Positions 52,909 to 60,771 of a stretch of 64,000 bases of DNA are shown here, one piece after another (position 1 is the stretch's first letter; the number at the start of each line of letters is the position of its first letter). The notes under the pieces are model-generated. The model made no database searches. It saw nothing but the letters and a program-made list of their open reading frames with translations, and was not told where the DNA came from. A program made the translations under genes and the position numbers. This DNA is from Achromobacter anxifer (GTDB lineage: Bacteria; Pseudomonadota; Gammaproteobacteria; Burkholderiales; Burkholderiaceae_B). The stretch is taken from positions 124,001 to 188,000 of the forward strand of contig NZ_CAHLAR010000007.1 of NCBI RefSeq assembly GCF_903652925.1, written 5' to 3'.

Positions 52909-54441
52909 TCAGCGCCAGATCAGCACCGCGCATATGGTCGAAATGAACAAGGCCAGCAGCACCGGCACCAGCAGGGCGCGCACTAGCGACAGCACGTTCA
53001 CCCGCGCAAAGCCCGCCACGGCGATCAGCGAGGACCAGGCGATCAGCGTGCCGCCGCCCGTCCAGACCGCGCCCATCTGGCCCACCGCGGCGAGGGTCGC
53101 CGGGTCCACGCCCACCACCGGACCCAGCGCGCCGGACAGCGTGCCGGTCAGGGGCAGGCCGGCGAAACCCGAGCCGTCGATGCCGGTGATCATGCCTACC
53201 AGCAGCACGCCGAAGGCCACCAGGAAATGGTTCTCGGGTATCAGGTGCTGGCCGGCGGAAATCACCTCGAACAGCAGGCCGGGCGCCTGGGCCTGCGGCA
53301 CGCCCAGGATTTGCGCGGCGGTTTCATTGGCGCCCACGAAGAAGAAGCCGGCAATCGGCAGCACCGAGCCCATGGCCTTGAAGGCGAACACGAAGCCGTC
53401 GGTGACGTGCTCCGGACAGACGTCCAGCATCTTGCGCGGACCTTCGGCGGCCAGGGTGACCAGCATCATCACCACAAAGGCCACTCCGCCCACCAGCGCC
53501 GCGGCATCGCCGCCGCGCAGCGCGGGCAGGGACGGGAACAGGCGCGGCAGTACCATCACCGCGATCACCGCCAGGAAGGCCAGCGGCGTCACCACCGCGA
53601 AGGTCTTGGACCAGCGCACGCGGCGCCGCTCTTCGTCGCTCAGGCCCGGACCGGTGGGCAGGGCCGGATCCGCGCCCATGGTGCCGCGGGCCAGCTCGGC
53701 CTTGTCGAAGGAGCCGGATTGCTCGATGCTCGCCAGGCTGCCGTCCTGCGCGCGGGCCTGCCAGGCGGACAACAGCCCCGCATCGGCCGGCACGATGTGC
53801 TTGCGGATCAGCAGGTAGGCGGCCACCAGCGCCACCGCGCCGGTGATCAGCGACAGCACCAGCGCGCGGTCGGCCACCACGGCGGCGCTGACCGCCGCCC
53901 CCGCCGCCTTGGCGCTGATGCTGGGCGCCACCCCGATCACGTAGTCCGAGGACAGGGCCATGCCCTGGCCGGCGATGGCGATGGCCATGGCGCCCGCCAG
54001 CGGCGGCAGGCCGGCGGCGATGGCCGCGGGCAGCAGGATGGCGGACACCAGCGGCACCGCCGGCGTGGGCCAGAAGAACAGCGAGATCACGTAAGTACAG
54101 AGGGCGATGATGAGGAAGGACGAATGCCCGCCCCGCATCACGCGGCGAAACGGCTGCACCATGCGCACGTCCGCCTGCAAGGTCTTCAGCGCATTGAGCA
54201 GCGCTGTCATGAAGGTGATCACCAGGAAGATGTTGAACAGTTCCTTGGCCGCCACGAAGCTGGCGGAGAAGATGCCGATCAGGGCGCTGATCGGATTGCC
54301 CGTGATGGCAAGCACCACCAGAAAGGTGCCTATCACCGACGGCACCACCACATTGGCCCGCAGGATCATCGTCAGGATGATGGCGGCCACGCTGATCAGG
54401 TACATCCAGTGAGCAGCGTTGAGCACTACGTCCGCTTGCAT
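52909..54441 (-). CDS. Ion-transporter-superfamily permease (DcuC/GntP-like)
   Basis: A 510-residue integral membrane protein with about 12 hydrophobic segments and a hydrophilic loop near residues 210-270. Motifs such as FFWPTPAVPLVSAILLPAA, GQGMALSSDYVIGVAP and GMITGIDGSGFAGLPLTG resemble the internal repeats of ion-transporter-superfamily carboxylate carriers. Probably imports an organic anion. It is divergent from the TauE-family gene, with GTATAC sites between, and ends in its own terminator. Family placement by eye only. Confidence 0.65.
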   Translation of the reverse strand: MQADVVLNAAHWMYLISVAAIILTMILRANVVVPSVIGTFLVVLAITGNPISALIGIFSASFVAAKELFNIFLVITFMTALLNALKTLQADVRMVQPFRRVMRGGHSSFLIIALCTYVISLFFWPTPAVPLVSAILLPAAIAAGLPPLAGAMAIAIAGQGMALSSDYVIGVAPSISAKAAGAAVSAAVVADRALVLSLITGAVALVAAYLLIRKHIVPADAGLLSAWQARAQDGSLASIEQSGSFDKAELARGTMGADPALPTGPGLSDEERRRVRWSKTFAVVTPLAFLAVIAVMVLPRLFPSLPALRGGDAAALVGGVAFVVMMLVTLAAEGPRKMLDVCPEHVTDGFVFAFKAMGSVLPIAGFFFVGANETAAQILGVPQAQAPGLLFEVISAGQHLIPENHFLVAFGVLLVGMITGIDGSGFAGLPLTGTLSGALGPVVGVDPATLAAVGQMGAVWTGGGTLIAWSSLIAVAGFARVNVLSLVRALLVPVLLALFISTICAVLIWR

Positions 54442-54483
54442 GTGCTATTCCCCTTGTGTGCGTGGCTGTAGCTCGCCACGTTC

Positions 54484-54652
54484 GGTATACTATATTTCGT
54501 TTGTAGTCATACCAACCGAAATATGCAACGCCTAGGGAAAGCGATAATTCTGAATAATTGATGAATAACCCTGGTAAATCAGGGAATTACCCTAATTTTT
54601 GAAGCGCTTCGCGAAATTCGTAAAAATCCTGGATAGACTACCGTATACATAA
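54484..54652. promoter_or_regulatory. Divergent promoter region with GTATAC sites
   Basis: An AT-rich stretch between the permease and the TauE-family gene carries GGTATACTATAT (54484-54495) and CCGTATACATAAAT (54641-54654). An outer inverted repeat TTCGGT/ACCGAA (54481-54486 with 54515-54520) and a CCCTG/CAGGG hairpin (54569-54584) are also present. The GTATAC core matches the operators at 52792 and 58192. Confidence 0.5.
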
Positions 54653-54669
54653 ATGAACAAAATCCAGGC

Positions 54670-55413
54670 ATGAGCTCCTCCCTGCCGTACCCCGATCTCC
54701 TGCAATACGCCACCATGGCCGCAGTGGTGTTCGGCGCCGCGATCGCGCAGGGCGTGGGCGGCGTGGGTTTCGCCATGTTCGCCGCGCCCGTGGCGGCCAT
54801 GTTCTTCCCGCAGCTGGCGCCCGGGCCGCTGCTGACGCTGGGCGGCTTCATCTCCTTGCTAACCGCGCTGCGCGAACGCGCCGCCATCGACTGGCCGTCC
54901 GTGTCCTATGCGCTGGCGGGGCGGGCGGTGGGCACGCTGATCGCCATCTACGCCATGACGCGCTTCGCGCCGCAGGCGCTGGGCGTGCTGTTCGCCTGCC
55001 TGATCCTGGCTGCCGTGGCCCTGAGCGCGGCGGGCCTGCACTTTTCCGCCACCCCGGGACGCGTGTCGGGCGCCGGCGTGGCCTCGGGCATCATGGGCAC
55101 CATGACCTCGGTGGGCGCGCCGCCCATCGCCATCGTCATGCAGCACGCGGCGCCGCCGCGCCTGCGCGCCACGCTGGGCATGGTGCTGTTCCTGGGATCG
55201 ATCTTCTCGCTGGCCATGCTGGCCTGGGCCAAGCGCTACACGGGTTATCACGCCGGGCTGGCCCTCAGCCTGGCGCCTTTCCTGCTGGCCGGTTTTGCGG
55301 TCTCCAACCGGCTGCGCCACAGGCTGCCGCCGCGCGCGGTGCGCGGCGTGCTGCTGGCGGTATGCGCCCTGGGCGCGCTGGGCGTGCTGGCCAAGGCTTT
55401 TTGGGGACAGTGA
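54670..55413 (+). CDS. TauE/SafE (TSUP) family exporter
   Basis: A 247-residue membrane protein with about eight helices. It shows the TSUP features AIAQGVGGVGFAMFAAPVAAMFFP in the first repeat and VASGIMGTMTSVGAPPIAIVMQH in the second. The family exports sulfite, sulfoacetate or related anions. It lies next to the GntR regulator and between the two catabolic units. Sulfur export would fit the sulfite dehydrogenase genes at 59.1 kb, but family members also carry other anions. Confidence 0.82.
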   Translation: MSSSLPYPDLLQYATMAAVVFGAAIAQGVGGVGFAMFAAPVAAMFFPQLAPGPLLTLGGFISLLTALRERAAIDWPSVSYALAGRAVGTLIAIYAMTRFAPQALGVLFACLILAAVALSAAGLHFSATPGRVSGAGVASGIMGTMTSVGAPPIAIVMQHAAPPRLRATLGMVLFLGSIFSLAMLAWAKRYTGYHAGLALSLAPFLLAGFAVSNRLRHRLPPRAVRGVLLAVCALGALGVLAKAFWGQ

Positions 55414-55450
55414 TGAGTCCTACTTGCGAAGCCATGCGGCTACACCCGGT

Positions 55451-55474
55451 AATACAATGGAGACTGTATCCATT
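55451..55474 (+). promoter_or_regulatory. Putative autoregulatory operator of gntR
   Basis: AATACAATGGAGACTGTATC with flanking CATT holds two overlapping inverted repeats: ATACA/TGTAT and AATGGA/TCCATT. It lies 19-42 bases before the regulator start and shares ATACAATG with the operators at 52792 and 58192. Confidence 0.45.
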
Positions 55475-55492
55475 AAGCCAGACCTGCTCGCC

Positions 55493-56212
55493 ATGACCAC
55501 CTCACCCGTCAGCCCGCAAGCCGCAGAAACGCAGCATTCCGCCCCGCTGAAGATCGGCGAGCAGCATCCGCAACTGTTCGCCGTCATCCGCGACAAGCTG
55601 CGCGAACGCATCCTCAGCGGCGAATTCACGCCGGGCGACCGCCTGGTCGAGGGCCGCCTGTCCGAGGAAATGGGCGTATCGCGCATTCCGGTGCGCGAGG
55701 CGCTGCGCGCCCTGGCCGCGGAAGGCCTGGTCACCATCGAGCCGCGCCGCGGCGCGTCCGTGTCGGTGTTGTCCGACGCGGTCGCCTACGACATGGTGGA
55801 AGTGCGCGCCACCCTGGAAGGGTTGAACGCCAAGCTGGCCGCCCAGCGCCGCGACGACAAGACCGTGGAACGCCTGCAGGCCTTTCTGCGCGAAGGCACG
55901 GAAGCCGCCCGCAGCGAACAGCTGGACAAGTTCCTGGCGCTGAACTCCCAGTTCCACGAAATGCTGGCCACCATCGGCGGCAACGTGGTGCTGACCGACC
56001 TGATGCGTTCGCTGCGCGACCGCACGGCGCTGCTGTTCGCGCCCAGCAACATGCTGCGCGCCAAGCAGAACTGGGACGAGCACTCGCAGATCCTCAACGC
56101 CGTCATCGCCGGCAACGGCGACCTGGCCGCGCTCTTGGCCAGCCAGCACGTGCACAACGCCGCCAAGGCCTACACCGAAGCGCAGCAGCCGGCCCACGCA
56201 TCGGTGGCCTGA
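55493..56212 (+). CDS. GntR/FadR-family transcriptional regulator
   Basis: A 239-residue regulator. The N-terminal winged helix (about 30-95) contains LRERILSGEFTPGDRLVEGRLSEEMGVSRIPVREALRALAAEGLVTIEPRRGASV, and the C-terminal FCD domain holds the conserved metal/ligand residues in LNSQFHEML and ADxH-like segments. It most likely represses the permease, aldehyde dehydrogenase and HDO units through GTATAC-type sites. An ATG at 55457 would lie inside the putative operator, so 55493 is preferred. Confidence 0.88.
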   Translation: MTTSPVSPQAAETQHSAPLKIGEQHPQLFAVIRDKLRERILSGEFTPGDRLVEGRLSEEMGVSRIPVREALRALAAEGLVTIEPRRGASVSVLSDAVAYDMVEVRATLEGLNAKLAAQRRDDKTVERLQAFLREGTEAARSEQLDKFLALNSQFHEMLATIGGNVVLTDLMRSLRDRTALLFAPSNMLRAKQNWDEHSQILNAVIAGNGDLAALLASQHVHNAAKAYTEAQQPAHASVA

Positions 56213-56289
56213 GCTGGCCGCGCCTTGAGCTAGCCGCGCCTTGAGCTGGCCGCGCCATAAGCCGGCCGCGCCAAAAGCCGACCGCATCC
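56210..56289 (+). repeat. 16-bp tandem repeat beginning at the gntR stop
   Basis: Five consecutive 16-base units start with TGAGCTGGCCGCGCCT, whose TGA is the gntR stop. The units are 56210-56225, 56226-56241, 56242-56257, 56258-56273 and 56274-56289, with increasing divergence. It lies between convergent gntR and the ferredoxin gene. Confidence 0.85.
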
Positions 56290-56351
56290 AGCTGGCCACG
56301 CTTCACCAGCGGCGCCTGGATAGCGGCCCTGCAACCTGCGGACCGCAATCC

Positions 56352-56693
56352 TCAGCTTGCCGCTTCGACCGGATCCGACGCCGCGCCCACCACCACGCCC
56401 TTGCCGTTCTGGATCACCCAGGAAACCTTCACGTCGCCATTGACGAAGGTCTGGCAGGCCATGCGGTAACCGGCCTCGAAGTCCTCCGGACGCAGATGCT
56501 TGCGCTCCTTCGGCTTGATGGCGTCGGTGTTTTCCAGCCCTTCCTCGATGCGGCACTTGCAGGTGCCGCACAGGCCTCCTCCGCATTTGAAGGGGATGCC
56601 ACCCTTTTCCTTGAGCGAGACGCGCAGCAGATTGCTGTTCTCTGGTGCGGTGGCGACCTTGCCGCCATTGGAAATGAATGTGATCTGGACCAT
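56352..56693 (-). CDS. [2Fe-2S] ferredoxin
   Basis: A 113-residue plant-type ferredoxin. The cluster ligands are in CGGGLCGTCKC (C-x4-C-x2-C) with the fourth Cys in YRMACQTFV. It is the last gene of the HDO unit, five bases after a small orphan gene. It is probably an electron carrier to the HDO enzyme. Confidence 0.9.
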   Translation of the reverse strand: MVQITFISNGGKVATAPENSNLLRVSLKEKGGIPFKCGGGLCGTCKCRIEEGLENTDAIKPKERKHLRPEDFEAGYRMACQTFVNGDVKVSWVIQNGKGVVVGAASDPVEAAS

Positions 56694-56698
56694 GGTGT

Positions 56699-57028
56699 TC
56701 AGTGCTCCGCGGCGACGGCGCCCGGGCGCAACGTCAAGGTCGATTCCATGCTGCCAAAGCGCGTCAGGTGGGCCAGTTCCTTGCGGGCCGCTTCCACCGA
56801 CGCGAATTTCTCCAGGAACTTGGACGGCACGCGGTTCACCACGTAGGGCGGCGTTTCCTCGGTGACGATCAGCTTGGTCTCGCCATGCAGGCGGGCGATG
56901 CGGTAGACCGCCAGCGCGCGGCCGTAGAACACGTAGTCGTAGGTTTCAAGAATATCCACCACGCCGTCGTCCGCTTCCGTGCGGAACACGCCGGGCTTGG
57001 TGGTCAGGATCACGTAGGCCGGTTCCAT
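56699..57028 (-). CDS. Small conserved-looking protein of unknown function
   Basis: A 109-residue soluble protein (MEPAYVILTTKPGVFRTEADDGVVDILETYDYVFYGR...; ETKLIVTEETPPYVVNRVPSKFLEKFAS) with alternating strands and helices and no cysteine cluster. I do not recognise the family. It sits between two ferredoxin genes with 4-5 base gaps, so a role in the same electron-transfer or oxygenase complex is likely. Confidence 0.8.
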   Translation of the reverse strand: MEPAYVILTTKPGVFRTEADDGVVDILETYDYVFYGRALAVYRIARLHGETKLIVTEETPPYVVNRVPSKFLEKFASVEAARKELAHLTRFGSMESTLTLRPGAVAAEH

Positions 57029-57032
57029 CGCG

Positions 57033-57332
57033 CTAGGCCTCCACGTCCTGGACCAGCTCGATATCGCTGGTGAGCCACAGCTGGCACGCCAGCCGGTAGC
57101 CCTGGTCGATGCGGTCGCCGAGCTGCTTTTTTTCCTTCCAGTTCACCGGCGGCAGATGTTCGGCCCCGGCCAGCACGCGGCAGGCGCACTTGGCGCACTT
57201 GCCCATGCCGCACTCGTAACGCAGATACGGATACGGAAACTGCTTGATGCCGGCCCGCACCACCAGGTTGGTGTTGTCCTTCACCACGTCGGTGTAGGTC
57301 TGGCCGCCCTTATGAAACACGATGGTAGGCAT
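57033..57332 (-). CDS. [2Fe-2S] ferredoxin, divergent Cys motif
   Basis: A 99-residue ferredoxin. The cluster loop is CGMGKCAKCAC, with the spacing C-x4-C-x2-C and an extra Cys, and the fourth ligand is in YRLACQLWL. It differs clearly from the second ferredoxin of this unit, so the two may serve different steps. It follows the HDO gene by 72 bases. Confidence 0.88.
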   Translation of the reverse strand: MPTIVFHKGGQTYTDVVKDNTNLVVRAGIKQFPYPYLRYECGMGKCAKCACRVLAGAEHLPPVNWKEKKQLGDRIDQGYRLACQLWLTSDIELVQDVEA

Positions 57333-57404
57333 GGATTCTCTATTCCAGGATCTGCGTAGGCCGCGGCCGGCCGGCGCAACAGGCCGGACGGCCGCGCAGC
57401 AAGC

Positions 57405-58136
57405 TCAGGCGGCGAGGCCCAGCTCGGGCAGCGTGATTTCCTGCTGCACGTAGTCGGTGTAGAGGGCGGTGGTGTAGAGCAGCCGCATCTGGGCGCCGAT
57501 CTCGCAGATCTTCAGGCAGCGCTGCTGCAGGTCCACCGTATTGGCGTGTTCCAGCACGATCTGATAGCCGCGTTCGCCGTGGATCTCGTCGGACACGATG
57601 TGCAGGTCGAAGAATTCCACCTCTTCATCGGTGAAGCCGTACTTTTCGCGCAGGGTCGGGGTCTGCTTGCGGTAGATGGAAGGCACTTGCGATTCCAGGC
57701 CCACCACTAGGCCGGCCACGGCCACGATCGGGTCCTCGCGCATGGCCACGGCGTAGCACCAGCTTTGCAGCGCGCGCGTGGTGGGCGACATGTTGTCAGG
57801 GTTGACCACCCGTTCGCGGGTGGTGCCGCAGGCTTCGGCAAAGCGGATCAGCAGGTCGGTATGGCGGTCTCCGCCGATTTCCTCCTCATACATATTGGCC
57901 AGCAGGAAATCCTTGGCTTCGGTGTAGGAATCGGGCGTGCGGGCGTACAGATAGCCCAGGTAGTCGGCGAACGGCCCCACGTAGTGGTAGTGGTTCTCGG
58001 CCCAGCGCTGCAGATGTTCGCGGCTGAGCTTGCCCTCGGCCCAGGCAATGGAAAAGGGCGAAGCGTTGGCGCTCTTGCCCTTGATCGCGTTTTCCAACGC
58101 GGTACGGAATTCATCTCGGTTCATCAGTTCAGCCAT
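57405..58136 (-). CDS. Heme-oxygenase-like diiron oxidase (HDO/CADD-like)
   Basis: A 243-residue all-helical protein of the TenA/PqqC/heme-oxygenase fold. Six putative metal ligands occur in the pattern of HDO enzymes such as CADD: E85 and H92 (EEEIGGDRH), E148 (VVGLESQ), then H179, D183 and H186 (DLHIVSDEIH, H-x3-D-x2-H). Thiaminase TenA and PqqC lack this set. HDOs use a non-heme metal pair and O2 for C-C, C-N or N-oxidation chemistry. It heads a unit with two ferredoxins and a small orphan protein, under the operator at 58192. Substrate unknown. Confidence 0.82.
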   Translation of the reverse strand: MAELMNRDEFRTALENAIKGKSANASPFSIAWAEGKLSREHLQRWAENHYHYVGPFADYLGYLYARTPDSYTEAKDFLLANMYEEEIGGDRHTDLLIRFAEACGTTRERVVNPDNMSPTTRALQSWCYAVAMREDPIVAVAGLVVGLESQVPSIYRKQTPTLREKYGFTDEEVEFFDLHIVSDEIHGERGYQIVLEHANTVDLQQRCLKICEIGAQMRLLYTTALYTDYVQQEITLPELGLAA

Positions 58137-58191
58137 GACGCACTCCAGGTCCAGTAGGGAGGATTCCAGGCTGGTCTTAGCCCGGGCATGC

Positions 58192-58205
58192 TGAACATTG
58201 TATAC
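58192..58205 (-). promoter_or_regulatory. GntR-type operator at the HDO promoter
   Basis: TGAACATTGTATAC is identical to the site at 52792-52805. It lies 56 bases upstream of the HDO start and includes a TACAAT -10-like sequence on the minus strand. Confidence 0.6.
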
Positions 58206-58363
58206 CGTCTACTATTTTGAACTGCTAGGGCAATCCCGGAGTTTGACCTGAAAAACAGGGACAGCCTTTACGGATCAATGACTTGGCGCTTCATAGGGCG
58301 GGGTGGTCGAGATAGCGCATCGCTGGTACAATGAATACACTTTCAATGCAATACGGAAATACC

Positions 58364-58579
58364 ATGAATACCCGCCACCCCCTGGGAGACGCCCCGATAG
58401 GCCAACAACTGCTGACGCATTACGCCCGCCGCGACGCCGTGCGCCACGCCACCCCGCTGTTCCCTTCGTCCTGGGCCGAGTGCTTCGCGCCGTTCCGCGA
58501 CGCCAAGTTGCAGCCGCTGCGCGCGGCCAAGACCGCCGCGTCCGGACGCGGCGAAACGCCGGTCTGCCAGGCCGGCTGA
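58364..58579 (+). CDS. Small hypothetical protein
   Basis: A 71-residue basic protein (MNTRHPLGDAPIGQQLLTHYARRD...; PLFPSSWAECFAPFRDAKLQPLRAAK). An ATG 33 bases earlier is also in frame. A TACAAT box (58327-58332) resembling the cluster operators lies upstream, so it may share the GntR regulation. No known domain. Confidence 0.5.
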   Translation: MNTRHPLGDAPIGQQLLTHYARRDAVRHATPLFPSSWAECFAPFRDAKLQPLRAAKTAASGRGETPVCQAG

Positions 58580-58616
58580 GCCTGGCGCTAGCGGCCAGGC
58601 TTGAATCCGGCAGCGC

Positions 58617-59009
58617 CTAGGCGGCGCGCAACGCGGCGCGTCGCCTGTTCCAGGCAGCCAGCGCCAGCACCAGCCCGAAACCCAGCGTATAGGCCAGCAT
58701 GTCCCACCAGTCGGGCACGCTGCCCAGGATGATGCGCAACACCGGCTGCTCCACGCGCCAGCCGAAATGCCGGGCCAGGAACTGGCCCAGCTCCACCGCA
58801 TACCCCGTGAACAGCGCCGCGAGCGCCAGCGGCAGCACGCCCGCGCGGATGAAGCTGCGGTACACGAGGTACGCCCACCCCACCGCCACCACGTCGCCCA
58901 CGAAGCCCCGCAACAGGGGATAGGGAGCACCCAGGGTGGCGATCAGCGCTTCCAGCGCGGTTACGGCCAGCAGCGCGGCAAAGGCGCGCTTGTTGAAAGT
59001 CAGGATCAT
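58617..59009 (-). CDS. DUF2809 family membrane protein
   Basis: A 130-residue protein with four hydrophobic helices and the DUF2809 phrases PLLRGFVGDVVAVGWAYLVYRSF, GYAVELGQFLARHFGW and RIILGSVPDWWDMLAYTLG. Function unknown. The start at 59009 is chosen because it precedes the first helix directly; longer frames add a non-conserved stretch. Confidence 0.75.
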   Translation of the reverse strand: MILTFNKRAFAALLAVTALEALIATLGAPYPLLRGFVGDVVAVGWAYLVYRSFIRAGVLPLALAALFTGYAVELGQFLARHFGWRVEQPVLRIILGSVPDWWDMLAYTLGFGLVLALAAWNRRRAALRAA

Positions 59010-59134
59010 TGCGGCGGAAAACACGGAAAGTGAAACGGGCAGCGCGGACGTTAACGCATTTGTCAGGCCGCGGCGCGTAGTCTCGTCTGAATGCGCCGGG
59101 GGCAGGGCGCCGACAAGAAAGAGGAGACACCAAG

Positions 59135-60370
59135 ATGAGCACATTCGACCCGAATGGGCGCCGGCGCTTTCTGCGCCAGGCCTGTACGCTGGGCGCGACC
59201 GGCACGCTGGCCGGGCACGCGCTGACCAGCCTGGCGGCGCCGGCCACCGTCACGCTGCCGTTCGCCAATGGCGAGCGCGACCTGATCGCCTATCCGCAAA
59301 AGCGTCCGCTGATCCGCCAGACCTCGCGCCCGCCGCAGCTGGAAACGCCCTTCGCGGTCTTCAATGAAAACCTCATCACGCCCAACGACGCCTTCTTCGT
59401 GCGCTACCACCTGGGCAACATTCCCACCTCCATCGACCTGAACACCTACCGCATCAAGGTCAGCGGTCTGGTGGACAAGCCGCTGGAGCTGTCGCTGGCC
59501 GACCTGAAGCAGCAGTTCGGCAAGCCGGTGGAACTGGTGGCCGTCACCCAATGCTCGGGCAACAGCCGCGGCTTCTTCACGCCGCGCGTGGGCGGCGGGC
59601 AGCTGGGCAACGGCGCCATGGGCAACGCCCGCTGGCTGGGCATTCCGCTCAAGCGCGTGCTGGAAAAGGCCGGCATCCGCGCCAACGCGCGCCAGGTCAC
59701 TTTCGAAGGTCTGGACCGCCCGGTGCTGCCCGGCACGCCGGAATTCGTCAAGGCGCTGGACGCCGCCCACGCGCTGGACGGCGAAGTCATGCTGGCCTAC
59801 GCCATGAACGGCGCCGACCTGCCCATGCTCAATGGTTATCCGGTGCGCCTGGTGGTGCCCGGCTACTACGGCACCTATTGGGTCAAGCACCTGGCCGACA
59901 TCAAGGTGCTGGACCAGGAGTTCGACGGCTTCTGGATGCAGAAGGCCTATCGCATCCCCGACAACGATTGCGCCTGTACGCCGCCGGGCAAGGCGCCCGA
60001 AAAGACCCGCCCCATCGGCCGCTACAACGTGCGCAGCTTCATCACCAGCCTCGCCGAAGGCGCGCGCGTCGCACGCGGCAAGCCGGTGCAGGTGCGCGGC
60101 ATCGCCTTCGACGGCGGCAAGGGCATACGCGAGGTGCAGTTCTCGTCCGACGGCGGCAAGACCTGGCAGGCCGCCAAACTGGGCAAGGATATGGGCCGCT
60201 ATTCCTTCCGCGAGTGGCACGCCGACTTCACGCCCAAGGCCCCCGGCGACTACACGCTGAAGGTCCGCGCCACCAACACGGCCGGCGACACCCAGCCGCT
60301 GGAAGCGCTGTGGAATCCGGCCGGCTACATGCGCAATGTGGTCGAAGCCGTCCGCGTCACCGCCGCCTGA
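59135..60370 (+). CDS. sorA: Sulfite dehydrogenase molybdopterin subunit
   Basis: A 411-residue periplasmic enzyme oxidising sulfite to sulfate. A Tat signal (RRRFLRQACTLG at 9-20) is followed by the sulfite-oxidase Mo-cofactor domain with the molybdenum ligand C140 in VAVTQCSGNSRGFF. A C-terminal Mo-co dimerisation domain follows (ARGKPVQVRGIAFDGGKGIREVQFSSDGGKTWQ). AAGAGGAG lies upstream of the ATG. The following gene encodes its cytochrome c partner. Confidence 0.9.
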   Translation: MSTFDPNGRRRFLRQACTLGATGTLAGHALTSLAAPATVTLPFANGERDLIAYPQKRPLIRQTSRPPQLETPFAVFNENLITPNDAFFVRYHLGNIPTSIDLNTYRIKVSGLVDKPLELSLADLKQQFGKPVELVAVTQCSGNSRGFFTPRVGGGQLGNGAMGNARWLGIPLKRVLEKAGIRANARQVTFEGLDRPVLPGTPEFVKALDAAHALDGEVMLAYAMNGADLPMLNGYPVRLVVPGYYGTYWVKHLADIKVLDQEFDGFWMQKAYRIPDNDCACTPPGKAPEKTRPIGRYNVRSFITSLAEGARVARGKPVQVRGIAFDGGKGIREVQFSSDGGKTWQAAKLGKDMGRYSFREWHADFTPKAPGDYTLKVRATNTAGDTQPLEALWNPAGYMRNVVEAVRVTAA

Positions 60371-60380
60371 GGAGAGCGCC

Positions 60381-60725
60381 ATGAACCGCCATATCCGCCG
60401 CTGCCTGCCGGCGCTCGTCCTGGCCGCCGCCTGCGCCGCCCCCGCCGCCCAGGCCCTGGAAATCAAGCTGCCCCAGGAAACCGCCACCCTGCATCCCGGC
60501 ACGGGCGCCGGCGCCCAGCACGCCGCCCTGTGCCTGATGTGCCATTCGGTGGACTACGTGTCGTCGCAGCCGCCCATGCCGCTGGGCTTTTGGGACGCCG
60601 AGGTCAAGAAGATGGTGGGCACCTACGGCGCCCCCATCCCCGCCGACCAGGTTCCGCTGATCGTGGAATACCTGAACCAGGCCTACCCGCCGGCCGCGGC
60701 GCCGGCTCCCGCCGCCAAGCAATAG
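60381..60725 (+). CDS. sorB: Sulfite dehydrogenase cytochrome c subunit
   Basis: A 114-residue periplasmic c-type cytochrome. The signal peptide ends near AAQA (residue 25), and one heme site is CLMCH at residues 51-55. A methionine-containing region (QPPMPLGFWDAEVKKMV) supplies the axial ligand. GGAGAGCG precedes the ATG, 10 bases after the sorA stop. It takes electrons from SorA to the respiratory chain. Confidence 0.9.
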   Translation: MNRHIRRCLPALVLAAACAAPAAQALEIKLPQETATLHPGTGAGAQHAALCLMCHSVDYVSSQPPMPLGFWDAEVKKMVGTYGAPIPADQVPLIVEYLNQAYPPAAAPAPAAKQ

Positions 60726-60748
60726 GCGGCGGCCGGGCAGGACTCCCC

Positions 60749-60771
60749 GGGGCGCCTCGTCCAGGCGCCCC
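60749..60771 (+). terminator. GC-rich hairpin after sorB
   Basis: The arms GGGGCGCC and GGCGCCCC with a seven-base loop lie 24 bases after the sorB stop. No U-run follows, so it may stabilise the mRNA end or aid factor-dependent termination. Confidence 0.5.

Noticed and set aside
55457-55492. ATG at 55457 as the gntR start
   Set aside because: It lies inside overlapping inverted repeats that look like an operator, and the downstream ATG fits the family N-terminus.
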